The notes: generated from the sequence alone by a model not told the origin. A stretch of 64,000 nt of DNA from JAGVPT01 sp049578505 (GCA_049578505.1 JBAUMC010000039.1:1-64000); one strand, 5' to 3'. Numbered from the stretch's first letter, positions 23,011-32,400 are shown. Numbers and translations are program-made.

Positions 23011-24294
23011 ATGAAATGTAAAATACTATTGTTCATTCTTTTCTTAGTGTCTGCCACGGCATCTGCGCAGCTTGCGACGGGACGATTCACCACGTCTTTT
23101 TACGGTTGGCAGGGCCGGAATGCTGATCTGGATGTTCAGAACTATATGCGCGGTTTTGAGAACGTCCAGTTCGATTTGTCCCAGCAGAACTTTTCATTCA
23201 ACACGAATTTTCAATATTCAAAAGATTTCGGTGCGACGATCGGCACCGACCCCGACCTGCAGCTTTCGTCGCTGGTCCTGAGAGCGCGAAACATCGCTGA
23301 CGTTGGAGACATCTCGGTCGGCCGTCAGTACGTCTTTGCGGGAGTCGGCGACGGTTTGATCGATGGAGCGGTTGCAAAAGCAATGTTGTTCGATAGAAAG
23401 GTTGGCGTTACAGCGTACGGAGGATACAACATTATTGAATCGCGCGCGATTGACCTGAAAGAAAGCCTTCCTGACAATTCACTGTTCGGCGGACAAATTA
23501 CGGTTGAGCCGGTTGAAAACGGCATCGTTGGGCTGAGTTATATGAAAATGACTCGTAAGCCCGATCCGTTTACCGCCGTCCGTTCCGATTCACTGTTCGA
23601 TCCTGAGGCGATTCTCATCGCTTACTCGCCGACGGAGGAAGAGTACGCGAGTGTCGATGCACGGTATAGTTTCATGAACGGGGCGAGTCTCTATGGCCGG
23701 TCGGATTATGATTTCAATTTTCAGAGAATCTCGCGGGCTGAAATAGAGGGCCGAGTCGGAATTTATTCTTCATTGAGTGCTACGGCCGATTACCTTTACC
23801 GTCAGCCGGAAGTTGCGTACAATTCGATCTTCTCCGTTTTCAATACCAACAGCACGCAGGAAATAGAAGCCGGCCTCGATTATGAGGTCATGTCGTTATT
23901 CCATACGTTTGTGCGCTATGCGATGGTTCAGTACGTTGATGATAACAGCCAGCGCGTAACCGTCGGCGGCTCGTACGATATTATCAATGTCTCGTATACA
24001 CAAAATTTTGGCTATGCGGGAGACTTGAACGGTCTTTCCGTGCAGGCTGTGTATCCGATGATGGATCGGAAATTTGTGCCGAATATCGGATTCGGGTTCG
24101 CAGACTATCAGCTGTCGGATAATGCTCCAAAAAATAGTGTAGTCAACAGCAGTATTGGCGCAACGTACCGGCCTCTGCCTGCATTCTCTACAGATGCTCA
24201 GGTGCAATGGATGCGCAATCCGCTCTACTCCAACGATGTCCGTGTGTTTTTGAAAGTTAACTACTGGTTCAGTGATCGTCTCAGTTGGTTCTAA
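23011..24294 (+). CDS. Outer-membrane beta-barrel (porin part of a porin-cytochrome conduit)
   Basis: 427 aa. The signal peptide ends in ATASAQ. The body is a series of alternating-residue strands with aromatic girdles (FSFNTNFQYSKDFG, ASVDARYSFMNGASLYGRSD, VRVFLKVNYWFSDRLSWF) and ends in phenylalanine, as outer-membrane barrels do. About twenty strands can be guessed. The two following genes encode a periplasmic 14-heme cytochrome and a multiheme lipoprotein, the arrangement of porin-cytochrome conduits that carry electrons across the outer membrane. The barrel itself was not matched to a named family. Confidence 0.85.
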   Translation: MKCKILLFILFLVSATASAQLATGRFTTSFYGWQGRNADLDVQNYMRGFENVQFDLSQQNFSFNTNFQYSKDFGATIGTDPDLQLSSLVLRARNIADVGDISVGRQYVFAGVGDGLIDGAVAKAMLFDRKVGVTAYGGYNIIESRAIDLKESLPDNSLFGGQITVEPVENGIVGLSYMKMTRKPDPFTAVRSDSLFDPEAILIAYSPTEEEYASVDARYSFMNGASLYGRSDYDFNFQRISRAEIEGRVGIYSSLSATADYLYRQPEVAYNSIFSVFNTNSTQEIEAGLDYEVMSLFHTFVRYAMVQYVDDNSQRVTVGGSYDIINVSYTQNFGYAGDLNGLSVQAVYPMMDRKFVPNIGFGFADYQLSDNAPKNSVVNSSIGATYRPLPAFSTDAQVQWMRNPLYSNDVRVFLKVNYWFSDRLSWF

Positions 24295-24303
24295 GGAAAC
24301 TCT

Positions 24304-25524
24304 ATGAGAAACAAAATTCTTTTGTTCGGAGCGTGTCTCGCAGCGGCAGCGGTTGCTGCACTCGGCGGTGGTTGGTCGGAGAACGGAAAGGCGAAAGCCG
24401 ATATCGATACCGTGAAGGTAATCAAATTCTCACACCAAAAACACATCACTGAATTCGGAGTTGATTGCGCAACATGTCACGCAGAAGCTGCAACAAGCCA
24501 GGCGTCCTCGGATACGCTTGTGCCGGGACACGCAGTGTGCCAAACGTGCCATGAAGAACAGGTGAGCAAAACATGCGGGTACTGCCACGCGGACGAGAAA
24601 AATCCCAAGGGATTCACACGGGAAACACGTGAACTCCGCTTCAATCACAAGAAACATGTGACCGACGGTAAAATGGAATGCGTTACATGCCACACCGGAC
24701 TGGACAAGGTTGACTATGCTTCAGCTGCGAACATGCCGACAATGGCAACATGCAATACCTGCCATAACAATAAGAAGGTCAACAACCAGTGCGAGACATG
24801 TCATACCAATCTTGCCACACTCAGGCCCGCATCACATAATCAAGGAAATTTTGTAAAGAACCATGCAACGCTGGCACGGTTGAATGCAATGGATTCACAA
24901 TGCTCGACGTGTCACACTGAAAGTTATTGCCAACAATGTCATAACGGGTCGAACCTAACGGCGTTGTCGGCTAAAGAAATGACCGGTATGATTTCGCCGC
25001 GCACAATGGGGGATGATAAGTCTCAGGCATTGAAGGGGCAGATGATTCACGATATCAATTACCGCTTCACCCACGGTATCGAAGCGCGTGGCCATGCGGC
25101 GGATTGTCAAGTTTGTCACCAGGCGCAAACCTTCTGCAACGACTGCCACCAGAATGGAAGTCAGGCGCTTGGAGGAACAATTCCTACTTCCCATGAAGCG
25201 CCGGGTTTTGTGACAATCGGCGTCGGAACGGGAGGCGGAGAACATGCACGTCTTGCGCGGCGCGAGATTGAAAGCTGCCAGTCGTGTCACGATGTTCAGG
25301 GATCCGACCCCGTCTGCATGAAATGTCACGTAGACCCTGACGGCATTAAAGGAACGAATCCAAAAACGCATCCCAACGGATTCATGGCCGGAAACCATGG
25401 TGATTGGCATACGAACGCCGGTGCAACGTGCTTTGCGTGTCATACCGATCCTAATGCAAGGCCGCACTCAATGGGCGGAATCGCAGGCCAAGGTTTTTGC
25501 GGGTATTGTCATGGAAAAAAATGA
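24304..25524 (+). CDS. 14-heme periplasmic cytochrome c of the conduit
   Basis: 406 aa with an N-terminal signal peptide (hydrophobic core about residues 5-20). Fourteen CxxCH motifs are present (CATCH first, CGYCH last), with FSHQKH and FNHKKH segments providing distal histidines. The gene starts nine bases after the porin stop. It probably sits inside or below the barrel and passes electrons outwards. The lipoprotein gene begins eight bases after its stop. Confidence 0.92.
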   Translation: MRNKILLFGACLAAAAVAALGGGWSENGKAKADIDTVKVIKFSHQKHITEFGVDCATCHAEAATSQASSDTLVPGHAVCQTCHEEQVSKTCGYCHADEKNPKGFTRETRELRFNHKKHVTDGKMECVTCHTGLDKVDYASAANMPTMATCNTCHNNKKVNNQCETCHTNLATLRPASHNQGNFVKNHATLARLNAMDSQCSTCHTESYCQQCHNGSNLTALSAKEMTGMISPRTMGDDKSQALKGQMIHDINYRFTHGIEARGHAADCQVCHQAQTFCNDCHQNGSQALGGTIPTSHEAPGFVTIGVGTGGGEHARLARREIESCQSCHDVQGSDPVCMKCHVDPDGIKGTNPKTHPNGFMAGNHGDWHTNAGATCFACHTDPNARPHSMGGIAGQGFCGYCHGKK

Positions 25525-25531
25525 GCGAACT

Positions 25532-26452
25532 ATGAAAACAAGTCTGTATCGTGGAATAATTCTCGTCGCGTCTCTTGGATTACTGGCAGGCTGCAGCCAA
25601 TTAAAGAACGACCAGCCTCCGACGGCTCCTAGCCTGAGTGTGCACGGAGTTGGATTCGCGGATCCTTCGTCGACGAACTTTCACGGCAATACAATCCGGC
25701 AATTGAATTGGAGCATGACAACGTGTAAATCGTGTCATGGAGGAAATTATGCGGGAGGTACGGCACAGCAATCCTGCCTAACCTGTCATACGCAGACGAA
25801 TGGACCTGAAGCATGCAATACGTGTCACGGTACATTCAATGCACCCGTGAGTAACATTGCCTTGTTGGCGCCTCCTCGGGACACGAACGGAGATACGCTC
25901 AACACCAGCCGTGGTGTCGGCGCACACCAGGGGCATCTGCAAGCGACCATAGGAAAAGTGCTCAAGTGCCAGGAATGTCACACAGTACCTACACAAGTGT
26001 ATGTCGCAGGGCACTTCGATTATCCATTGCCTGCAAAAGTAACAATGAACGACACGCTGGCGAATTTGGTTTCGGCAAGCGGCACCCTTGTCCCGCACCC
26101 GGCGTACGATCCTGCGCAATTGCAATGCAACAATACTTTCTGCCATGGAAACTGGCAAGTGCAAAAGTCATCCGCGCCTCAGGACAGACAGTACATCTAT
26201 ATAGATTCTATGATCGTGGGGGCAAATTATTCTCCGAAATGGACCGGCGGTGCAAACGAGGCGGCGTGCGGAACGTGCCATGGTTTGCCGCCAAAGGGGC
26301 ATCTTGGCTACGGAACTTTAGATCTTCCTCTATCCTCTTGCGGCAATTCTGGATGCCATGCAGGGATCGTTGACGAAAACGGTAAAATCATAGATGCGGC
26401 AAAGCATATCAACGGGAAGATCGATATCCAATTGACCGAAAGAAATTTCTGA
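25532..26452 (+). CDS. Multiheme outer-membrane lipoprotein cytochrome
   Basis: 306 aa from ATG 25532; the longer frame overlaps the previous gene. The lipobox LLAGC gives a lipidated cysteine. Heme motifs are CKSCH, CLTCH, CNTCH, CQECH and CGTCH plus two of the type with four residues between cysteines, CNNTFCH and CGNSGCH. This CxxxxCH...CxxCH pattern is known from Geobacter outer-membrane cytochromes. It is likely the outward-facing partner of the porin and 14-heme protein, handing electrons to solid or external acceptors. Surface exposure is inferred. Confidence 0.9.
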   Translation: MKTSLYRGIILVASLGLLAGCSQLKNDQPPTAPSLSVHGVGFADPSSTNFHGNTIRQLNWSMTTCKSCHGGNYAGGTAQQSCLTCHTQTNGPEACNTCHGTFNAPVSNIALLAPPRDTNGDTLNTSRGVGAHQGHLQATIGKVLKCQECHTVPTQVYVAGHFDYPLPAKVTMNDTLANLVSASGTLVPHPAYDPAQLQCNNTFCHGNWQVQKSSAPQDRQYIYIDSMIVGANYSPKWTGGANEAACGTCHGLPPKGHLGYGTLDLPLSSCGNSGCHAGIVDENGKIIDAAKHINGKIDIQLTERNF

Positions 26453-26474
26453 GATTTTTGAAGGGAGTGGAGTG

Positions 26475-28706
26475 ATGGCAGGTACGATTGTTTTAGTTAT
26501 TGCGCTGGTGAGCGGTCTTGTTGCGGTGTGGTCATACTACCAGTCTGCATCCGGAAGGCGAACTCTTTTGAGCCTTGGGAGGAAAAGCCTCTACGTGAGC
26601 GGAGCCGCTATTATAGCCGCCGCCGGATTGCTCTTAGGAAATATTCTTCAACATGATTTTTCGTTTGCTTATGTCTGGAATTACAGCGACAAAAAATTAC
26701 CCCTCCATTTTCTCATTTCGACATTCTATGCCGGGCAAGAAGGAAGCTTCCTTTTCTGGGCACTCTGTTCGGCCATCCTGAGTTTCTTCCTGCTGCGCTA
26801 CACAAGAACGCGCAAGCTCGAAGCACACGTGCTGACAATTTTTCTGGCGACGCAGTCGTTCCTGGTGTTGCTGCTTCTTTTCAAATCTCCTTTTACAACG
26901 ATTTGGGATGCGTTTCCCGGGCAAATCTCTCCGGGCCAAATTCCCGCCGACGGCAAAGGATTAAATCCGCTGCTGCAAAATTTTTGGATGGTCATTCATC
27001 CGCCGGTGTTATTCATAGGTTTTGCAGTGACCGCGGTTCCGTTTAGTTTTGCGGTGGCGGCATTATGGCGGAAAGATTTTACGACGTGGCTGAAGAGCGC
27101 TTTTCCATGGGTCCTCTTTTCCGGATTGATTCTCGGCGTAGGAATAATGCTCGGCGCATATTGGGCGTACGGCGTCCTCGGCTGGGGCGGGTATTGGGGA
27201 TGGGATCCTGTGGAGAATTCATCGCTCATTCCATGGCTGGTGCTGATGGCATTAATGCATACTATGGTGGTTCAAAAAAGGACTGGAAATTTTGTAAGAT
27301 TGAATTTTGTGTTGGCGATCCTCTCCTTCCTTTTTGTTATCTACAGCACATTTCTGACGCGAAGCGGAGTTCTTGGCGATTCATCGGTACATTCGTTTAC
27401 CGATCCGGGTGCTGCAGTGTATGGTTTGCTGATCGCGTTTCTTGTCGTCGTTACTTCCCTTGGTTTCGGAATGATGTATCACCGCCGTCGCGAGTTGAAG
27501 GTCAGTGCCGCTCCGTTAAAGTATCCTTCGCGAGGGTTTGTTATCAGCCTAGGTTCGTTTGCGTTGCTGGCATTGTCGGCGGTTGTTCTGTTCGGAACAA
27601 GCCTGCCGATATTTTCAAAAACGAATGTCGAATCCTCGTTCTACGATACGATGAATCTTCCTATCGCGGCTGCGATTGCGCTCTTGATCGGATGGAGCCT
27701 GCTTCTTCGATGGGAGAACGAGGATGGTTCAACGCTGTTCAAACGATCGGTCAAATGGGTCATCGCTTCGTTGCTTGTTGCCGCAGCAATGGCATATTTC
27801 GGTGTCCGTGACATCATGATGCTCCTTTTCGGCTTTTCATCGGCATTTGCACTCTTTGTGAATGTTGAAATTGCGTACCTCACGGCAAAAGGTGATCCCC
27901 GTTTGATGGGGGGAAAAATCGCACACATTGGTTTGGCGCTCTTTTTCTTCGGCGTTCTTGCGTCGGGGAGATACGGCGAAAAACAGCACCTCGCGCTATC
28001 TTTGAATACACCCCAACAAGCATTTGGCTACACGCTTACGTACAAAGGAAGCAGGCCGGTTGAAGGGGGGAAAAACGCATTTGATATAGAGCTGGAAAAA
28101 AATGGGACATTGTTTCAACTCTCGCCCGTCATGTTTGAAACGGGCGATCAAGGGACGATGCGCCGCCCTGATATTAAATCCTTTTTGACGAACGACATTT
28201 ACGTGTCGCCTGTTTCATTAGACCGTTCTGAAACCGTCGCCGAAAATAACGGGGAAATGTTTTCCATCAAAAAAGGAGAGACGGTTTCGCTGGGAAATGT
28301 TAAGGCGACGTTTGTGAAATTCGATATGGGAAACCATGGCGCGGATGCGATGACGAGCGGCACTGGAATGACGGTGGGATCGGTCCTGGAGCTATCGTCT
28401 GGTGAGGGGAAAGAAACCGTAACGCCGGTTGCGGTGTACACTCAACAAAGTGCCCCGACATTCAAGCCTGCAGCGTCGAAACTCCTCGGTGCGAATGTGC
28501 AGCTTGTCAGCATGAATATCGATATGGGGTCAAAACAATCGATGGTAACGCTGGAGGTGGTTCGCCCGAATATGCTGCCGGCTCCGGGCGAGGTGTTGGA
28601 AATCGAGGCGAGCATGAAGCCGTTTATCGGCCTTGTTTGGTCAGGCACGATACTGTTGTTCATCGGATTAATAGTCTCTATGTTTCACCGGAAACGCGAA
28701 GCATAG
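26475..28706 (+). CDS. ccmF: CcmF-type cytochrome c heme lyase
   Basis: 743 aa from ATG 26475; a GTG lies directly before it. There are about fifteen membrane helices. The tryptophan-rich heme-handling motif reads WGGYWGWDPVENSSLIPWL, and histidine-bearing loops include FWMVIHPPVLFIG and SSVHSFTDPG. CcmF joins heme to CxxCH motifs of apocytochromes on the periplasmic side. Its place directly after the conduit genes fits the heavy demand: 56 motifs are encoded in this locus. Other Ccm genes are not in the window. It may also be specialised for the CX4CH sites, but that is speculative. Confidence 0.94.
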   Translation: MAGTIVLVIALVSGLVAVWSYYQSASGRRTLLSLGRKSLYVSGAAIIAAAGLLLGNILQHDFSFAYVWNYSDKKLPLHFLISTFYAGQEGSFLFWALCSAILSFFLLRYTRTRKLEAHVLTIFLATQSFLVLLLLFKSPFTTIWDAFPGQISPGQIPADGKGLNPLLQNFWMVIHPPVLFIGFAVTAVPFSFAVAALWRKDFTTWLKSAFPWVLFSGLILGVGIMLGAYWAYGVLGWGGYWGWDPVENSSLIPWLVLMALMHTMVVQKRTGNFVRLNFVLAILSFLFVIYSTFLTRSGVLGDSSVHSFTDPGAAVYGLLIAFLVVVTSLGFGMMYHRRRELKVSAAPLKYPSRGFVISLGSFALLALSAVVLFGTSLPIFSKTNVESSFYDTMNLPIAAAIALLIGWSLLLRWENEDGSTLFKRSVKWVIASLLVAAAMAYFGVRDIMMLLFGFSSAFALFVNVEIAYLTAKGDPRLMGGKIAHIGLALFFFGVLASGRYGEKQHLALSLNTPQQAFGYTLTYKGSRPVEGGKNAFDIELEKNGTLFQLSPVMFETGDQGTMRRPDIKSFLTNDIYVSPVSLDRSETVAENNGEMFSIKKGETVSLGNVKATFVKFDMGNHGADAMTSGTGMTVGSVLELSSGEGKETVTPVAVYTQQSAPTFKPAASKLLGANVQLVSMNIDMGSKQSMVTLEVVRPNMLPAPGEVLEIEASMKPFIGLVWSGTILLFIGLIVSMFHRKREA

Positions 28707-28759
28707 CAATTGAAAGAGAAATTCACAATTACCATCATTTATTTTTGAATGGAGCTATC

Positions 28760-28999
28760 ATGATGACAGAAACGACGCCAAAACCGTTAGTAGAAAATGT
28801 CGACGGGAGATTTCAGGTGCTGGATAGCTGCAATGGTTGCGGGCTTTGCATGTCGTACGCCATTCACAGCTTCACGTTTGACGACTCGGCTTGTTTCTAT
28901 TATGTGTACCGTCAGCCGGAGGGCCAGGGAGAGATTGAAGACGTGCTCCGGGCTATTTCCGTTTGTCCGATGGATGCGATCAAAGATAGAGGGAACTGA
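28760..28999 (+). CDS. Small single-cluster 4Fe-4S ferredoxin
   Basis: 79 aa from the first of two adjacent ATGs, with GGAG seven bases upstream. The cluster ligands are CNGCGLC and the distant VCPMDAI. The second cluster common in bacterial ferredoxins is missing, which resembles the small ferredoxins of archaeal and thermophile type. It is cytoplasmic and may serve the pyruvate:ferredoxin oxidoreductase at 33995. It follows ccmF by 53 bases. Confidence 0.88.
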   Translation: MMTETTPKPLVENVDGRFQVLDSCNGCGLCMSYAIHSFTFDDSACFYYVYRQPEGQGEIEDVLRAISVCPMDAIKDRGN

Positions 29000-29066
29000 A
29001 ATTTCTTTTCCACGTGCCCTTCAATAGTGAAAGGCGCGGCACAGAGTACGCTGCGAAGCGATTTTT

Positions 29067-30212
29067 ATGAACATCGGAATACTCAAAGAAACCGGTCTCT
29101 TAGAACGGCGTGTCGCTCTTTCCCCCGCGGGAGTTCATGCGCTTGCCGCCTCGGGACACACTGTGCATGTTGAGCGGCAGGCAGGAGCCGCGGCTCTTTT
29201 CGGAGATCACGAATACATTGAGGCCGGAGGAGTGACGGCTTACAGTGCAGAAGAAATCATCAACAGGTCTGAACTCGTACTGAAGATTTCTCCCTTCACG
29301 GAAAAGGAACTGCATCTTTTATCAATGGGGCAGGCGATTTTCTCCTTCCTTAATCTCGCGATATCACAACGAAAACAGATTGAAGCGCTCCTTCAACGTG
29401 AGGTGACTGCGATTGCCTACGAATTGATCGAAAATGCCCGGGGTGAACTTGGAGTGTTGCAAGTGATGAGCGAGATCGGCGGACAACTTTCGATGCATGT
29501 TGCCGCTCACTACTTACAATGGAAAAAGGGAGGACGAGGGATTTTGCTCGGAGCTATTCCTGGAGTTCCTCCGGCATCGGTTGTGATCCTCGGCGCAGGG
29601 ACGGTCGGCAGGACAGCAGCCCGCGTGGCGGTAGGAATGGGCGCTTCAGTTACCCTTCTCGATAAAGATATTTCCCGGCTGCGGCAGGTCGAGGAACTTC
29701 TACAATGGAAGATTACCACTGCGACCGCTACGGATTACAACATTGCACGCTCAGTTCGTTATGCTGATGCCGTGATCGGCGCAGTATTGCTGAAGGGTGA
29801 GAAGGCTCCGCATATCGTCACGGAAGAAATGGTGAAGGGAATGAAAACCGGCTCGGTGATAGTCGACGTATCCATCGATCAAGGTGGTTGTGTCGAAACC
29901 AGCCGTCCAACCACGCTCAGCGACCCCGTCTTTATCCGTCATGGTGTTGTTCATTACTGTGTGCCGAACATGACAGCGACTGTCGGCCGTACTGCCACGG
30001 CAGCGTTGACAAACGCGATTGTTCCTTATTTGCTCGAAATTGCAAACTCAGGCATCGAAAAATCGCTTCGGACAAACCCCGGGCTGGCGAAGGGTGTGTG
30101 TACTTTTGGAGGCCATTGCACAAACGATGGAGTTGCAAGAATCTTTGATTTGCAACACGCAAACATATCGTCTCTTCTTTCAAGTCATCCCGAAACTGAG
30201 TACGCCGTATGA
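29067..30212 (+). CDS. Alanine dehydrogenase/PNT-family protein, catalytic His replaced
   Basis: 381 aa. The Rossmann motif VVILGAGTVGRTAARVA and the C-terminal NMTATVGRTATAALTNA match alanine dehydrogenases and transhydrogenase alpha subunits. The lysine of LVLKISPF and the aspartate of VDVSIDQGGCVE are conserved. In classical Ald the catalytic histidine lies in a YLHLA motif; here it reads FLNLA. It could be a variant alanine dehydrogenase, as some Bacteroidota forms also lack this histidine, or act on another amino acid. The stop overlaps the CoA-transferase start by four bases. Confidence 0.85.
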   Translation: MNIGILKETGLLERRVALSPAGVHALAASGHTVHVERQAGAAALFGDHEYIEAGGVTAYSAEEIINRSELVLKISPFTEKELHLLSMGQAIFSFLNLAISQRKQIEALLQREVTAIAYELIENARGELGVLQVMSEIGGQLSMHVAAHYLQWKKGGRGILLGAIPGVPPASVVILGAGTVGRTAARVAVGMGASVTLLDKDISRLRQVEELLQWKITTATATDYNIARSVRYADAVIGAVLLKGEKAPHIVTEEMVKGMKTGSVIVDVSIDQGGCVETSRPTTLSDPVFIRHGVVHYCVPNMTATVGRTATAALTNAIVPYLLEIANSGIEKSLRTNPGLAKGVCTFGGHCTNDGVARIFDLQHANISSLLSSHPETEYAV

Positions 30213-31522
30213 ATTGGCTGGAACAGTATAAATCCAAAGTAGTATCGCTGCAAGAAGCCGTTTCCACGGTGAAGTCTGAAGACCGGGTATTTGTTAGCGG
30301 AAACGCGGCGACTCCGCTTTTCTTGACGCGGGCATTGGCGGAGCGGAAGCAGGAGCTTCTTCATGTTGAACTTAATCATATACTCATTATCGGAGACGAT
30401 CCTCTTTCAAAGCCGGACATGGAGAAACATTTCCGGCACAATTCTCTCTTTGTGGGCCCCGCTGACCGGGCGGCGATAGCCGATGGAAGCGCGGATTGTG
30501 TTTCGGTCCATCTTTCCGAGGTTCCAGCGTTGTTTACAAAAGGGATTATTCCACTAGACATTGCGCTCATTCATCTCTCTCCCCCCGATGAACACGGGTT
30601 TATGAGTCTCGGTGTAGAATGCGCTGCAACGAAGGCCGCAGTAGATAGCGCAAAAGTCGTCGTCGCCCAAGTAAATGATAAGATGCCCCGGACGCTTGGA
30701 GACGTATTCATTCATGTCTCGCATGTCGATAAAATTGTCGAATGCTCGGAGGAGCTTGAAACCCTTCCCCATGGAACGGGGTATTCCGATGTTGAGATGA
30801 AAATCGGCGCGCACATCGCCACGTTGATCGAAGACGGCTCGACGCTGCAGCTGGGAATCGGCGGGATACCCGATGCCGTATTGTCGAACCTCGACGGGAA
30901 AAGCAATCTCGGCGTCCATACGGAGATGGTGTCGGACGGCGTTGTCAGGGCAATAGAAAAAGGAATTATTACAAACCAAAAGAAAACGCTCCATCCGGGA
31001 AAAGTAATTGCAACATTTGTCCTCGGTTCCAAACAGCTATACGAGTATGTTCATAACAACCCGTATTTTGAAATCCATCCGTGCGATTACACAAATAATC
31101 CGTTCATTATTTCTCACAACGAAAACATGGTTGCCATCAATTCCGCTATTGAAGTGGACATTACCGGCCAGGTTTGCGCCGATTCGATCGGCCAGACGAT
31201 CTACAGCGGGTTTGGCGGCCAGGTCGATTTTATCCGCGGTGCGGCGATAGCAAAAGGAGGCAAGCCGATTATCGCCCTCCCGTCGACGGCGAGGAATGGA
31301 ACCGTATCGCGCATCGTTGCACAATTGTCTCCGGGCGCCGGCGTCGTTACGTCTCGCGCCGATGTTCATTATGTAGTTACGGAGTTCGGCATTGCATCGC
31401 TGCACGGAAAAAATATGCGTCAGCGGGCCGATGCGTTAATCGCCATCGCCCATCCGCAGTTCCACGACGAGCTTGATAGCGCCCTTCGTTCGAAATTTAA
31501 AACTCATTATTCGCATTCGTAG
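30209..31522 (+). CDS. Acetyl-CoA hydrolase / 4-hydroxybutyrate-type CoA-transferase
   Basis: 437 aa, the normal length of the Cat/AbfT group. Motifs seen are ALIHLSPPDEHGFMSLG, LQLGIGGIPDAVL, LGVHTEMVSDGV with the glutamate expected to form the CoA thioester, GGQVDFIRGA, and VTEFGIASLHGK. It moves CoA between acetyl-CoA and an organic acid such as 4-hydroxybutyrate or propionate, in the cytoplasm. Coupling to the AlaDH-like gene (ATGA overlap) suggests a shared amino-acid or acid fermentation step. Confidence 0.93.
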   Translation: MNWLEQYKSKVVSLQEAVSTVKSEDRVFVSGNAATPLFLTRALAERKQELLHVELNHILIIGDDPLSKPDMEKHFRHNSLFVGPADRAAIADGSADCVSVHLSEVPALFTKGIIPLDIALIHLSPPDEHGFMSLGVECAATKAAVDSAKVVVAQVNDKMPRTLGDVFIHVSHVDKIVECSEELETLPHGTGYSDVEMKIGAHIATLIEDGSTLQLGIGGIPDAVLSNLDGKSNLGVHTEMVSDGVVRAIEKGIITNQKKTLHPGKVIATFVLGSKQLYEYVHNNPYFEIHPCDYTNNPFIISHNENMVAINSAIEVDITGQVCADSIGQTIYSGFGGQVDFIRGAAIAKGGKPIIALPSTARNGTVSRIVAQLSPGAGVVTSRADVHYVVTEFGIASLHGKNMRQRADALIAIAHPQFHDELDSALRSKFKTHYSHS

Positions 31523-31554
31523 CATTTTACCAACGACCATAAGGGGTTCAGACA

Positions 31555-31818
31555 ATGAATTGTGTGCAAGTTCCAAAAGAAAAACTTGACTGGATTGCTA
31601 AAGAGAGCAATCAGGTCTTTGTGCTGACCGTTGAAATGGAAAGGGTTCTCGACTGGTACCGCGACCATCCTCATTTCCCGCTGGATTTTGAGAAGGTGCG
31701 TGCAAAGGTGATGGAAGCGCACACGCGAATCGAGGGTATCGCCGCGATGATGAACGAAATTCGAATGCCGAAGGCGCCCCAAACGGTTGAAGACCCGGCA
31801 ACGGACGTTTGGCTCTGA
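31555..31818 (+). CDS. Small protein of unknown function
   Basis: 87 aa, highly helical and charged, with one cysteine near the N terminus and no export signal. Start ATG follows AAGGGGTTCAGACA. It trails the CoA-transferase gene by 32 bases and is likely co-transcribed. No family was recognised. Confidence 0.65.
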   Translation: MNCVQVPKEKLDWIAKESNQVFVLTVEMERVLDWYRDHPHFPLDFEKVRAKVMEAHTRIEGIAAMMNEIRMPKAPQTVEDPATDVWL

Positions 31819-32067
31819 AGGTGCCCAAGAAATCGTATAATAATAACAGCACGCGCTGCCGTTTCCGTACCGCGTGATCCGTTTGAGAAGGACAGGAAAC
31901 AGTTCACGTACAATTCAAGCATGATAATGAAAGCAAGGAACATTGAAATATAATTAGAGCAGGCGATAGCGATGAACAATGAGAATAAAAATTTCAATTC
32001 ATTCCCGCAGGGAATTTCTGAAAAGGATATTGACGATTGACTTTCATAACCTAAAAGGAGAACCATC

Positions 32068-32400
32068 ATGCTTGAAGAGTATTGGAATGCGGTGCAGCAG
32101 AAAGTGTGCGTGAAATGTATCGACGGCGATCGTCACGGGAACTGCCGCCTTTCCCCGCAGTTTGACTGCGGACTGAAAAAATATTTTTCCCGCGTTGTGC
32201 ACGTCGTTCAGACGACGCACAGCGAGAACATCTTGGACTATTCTACGGCGTTGCGCCGGGAAGTCTGCTCGCATTGCCAGGAACAGACCTCCGACGGCCA
32301 GTGCTACGTACGGAATATGCTTGACTGCCCCCTCGACCGGTATTTTCCCCTGATCATCGGGACGATCAGCGAAATCCAGCAAGGGCAAATCACCCGTTAA
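32068..32400 (+). CDS. Small protein with two identical CX2CX8CX7C metal-site repeats
   Basis: 110 aa; ATG 32068 follows AAAGGAGAA. Cysteines are at 14, 17, 26, 34 and again at 67, 70, 79, 87, giving exactly the same spacing twice. Each repeat ends in a D-C-x-L-x-x-Y-F pattern, pointing to an internal duplication. Each half may bind one zinc or iron-sulfur centre. It has no signal peptide. It lies between CoA-transferase and PFOR genes, which suggests a redox or sensing role in the same metabolism, by context only. No known family recognised. Confidence 0.75.
   Translation: MLEEYWNAVQQKVCVKCIDGDRHGNCRLSPQFDCGLKKYFSRVVHVVQTTHSENILDYSTALRREVCSHCQEQTSDGQCYVRNMLDCPLDRYFPLIIGTISEIQQGQITR

Noticed and set aside
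27065..27811. 248-codon plus-strand frame inside ccmF
   Set aside because: It is another phase of a clearly coding ccmF sequence and has no domain features.
31972..32040. 22-codon frame before the Cys-repeat protein
   Set aside because: Polar, asparagine-rich product and no ribosome site before the ATG; likely chance.
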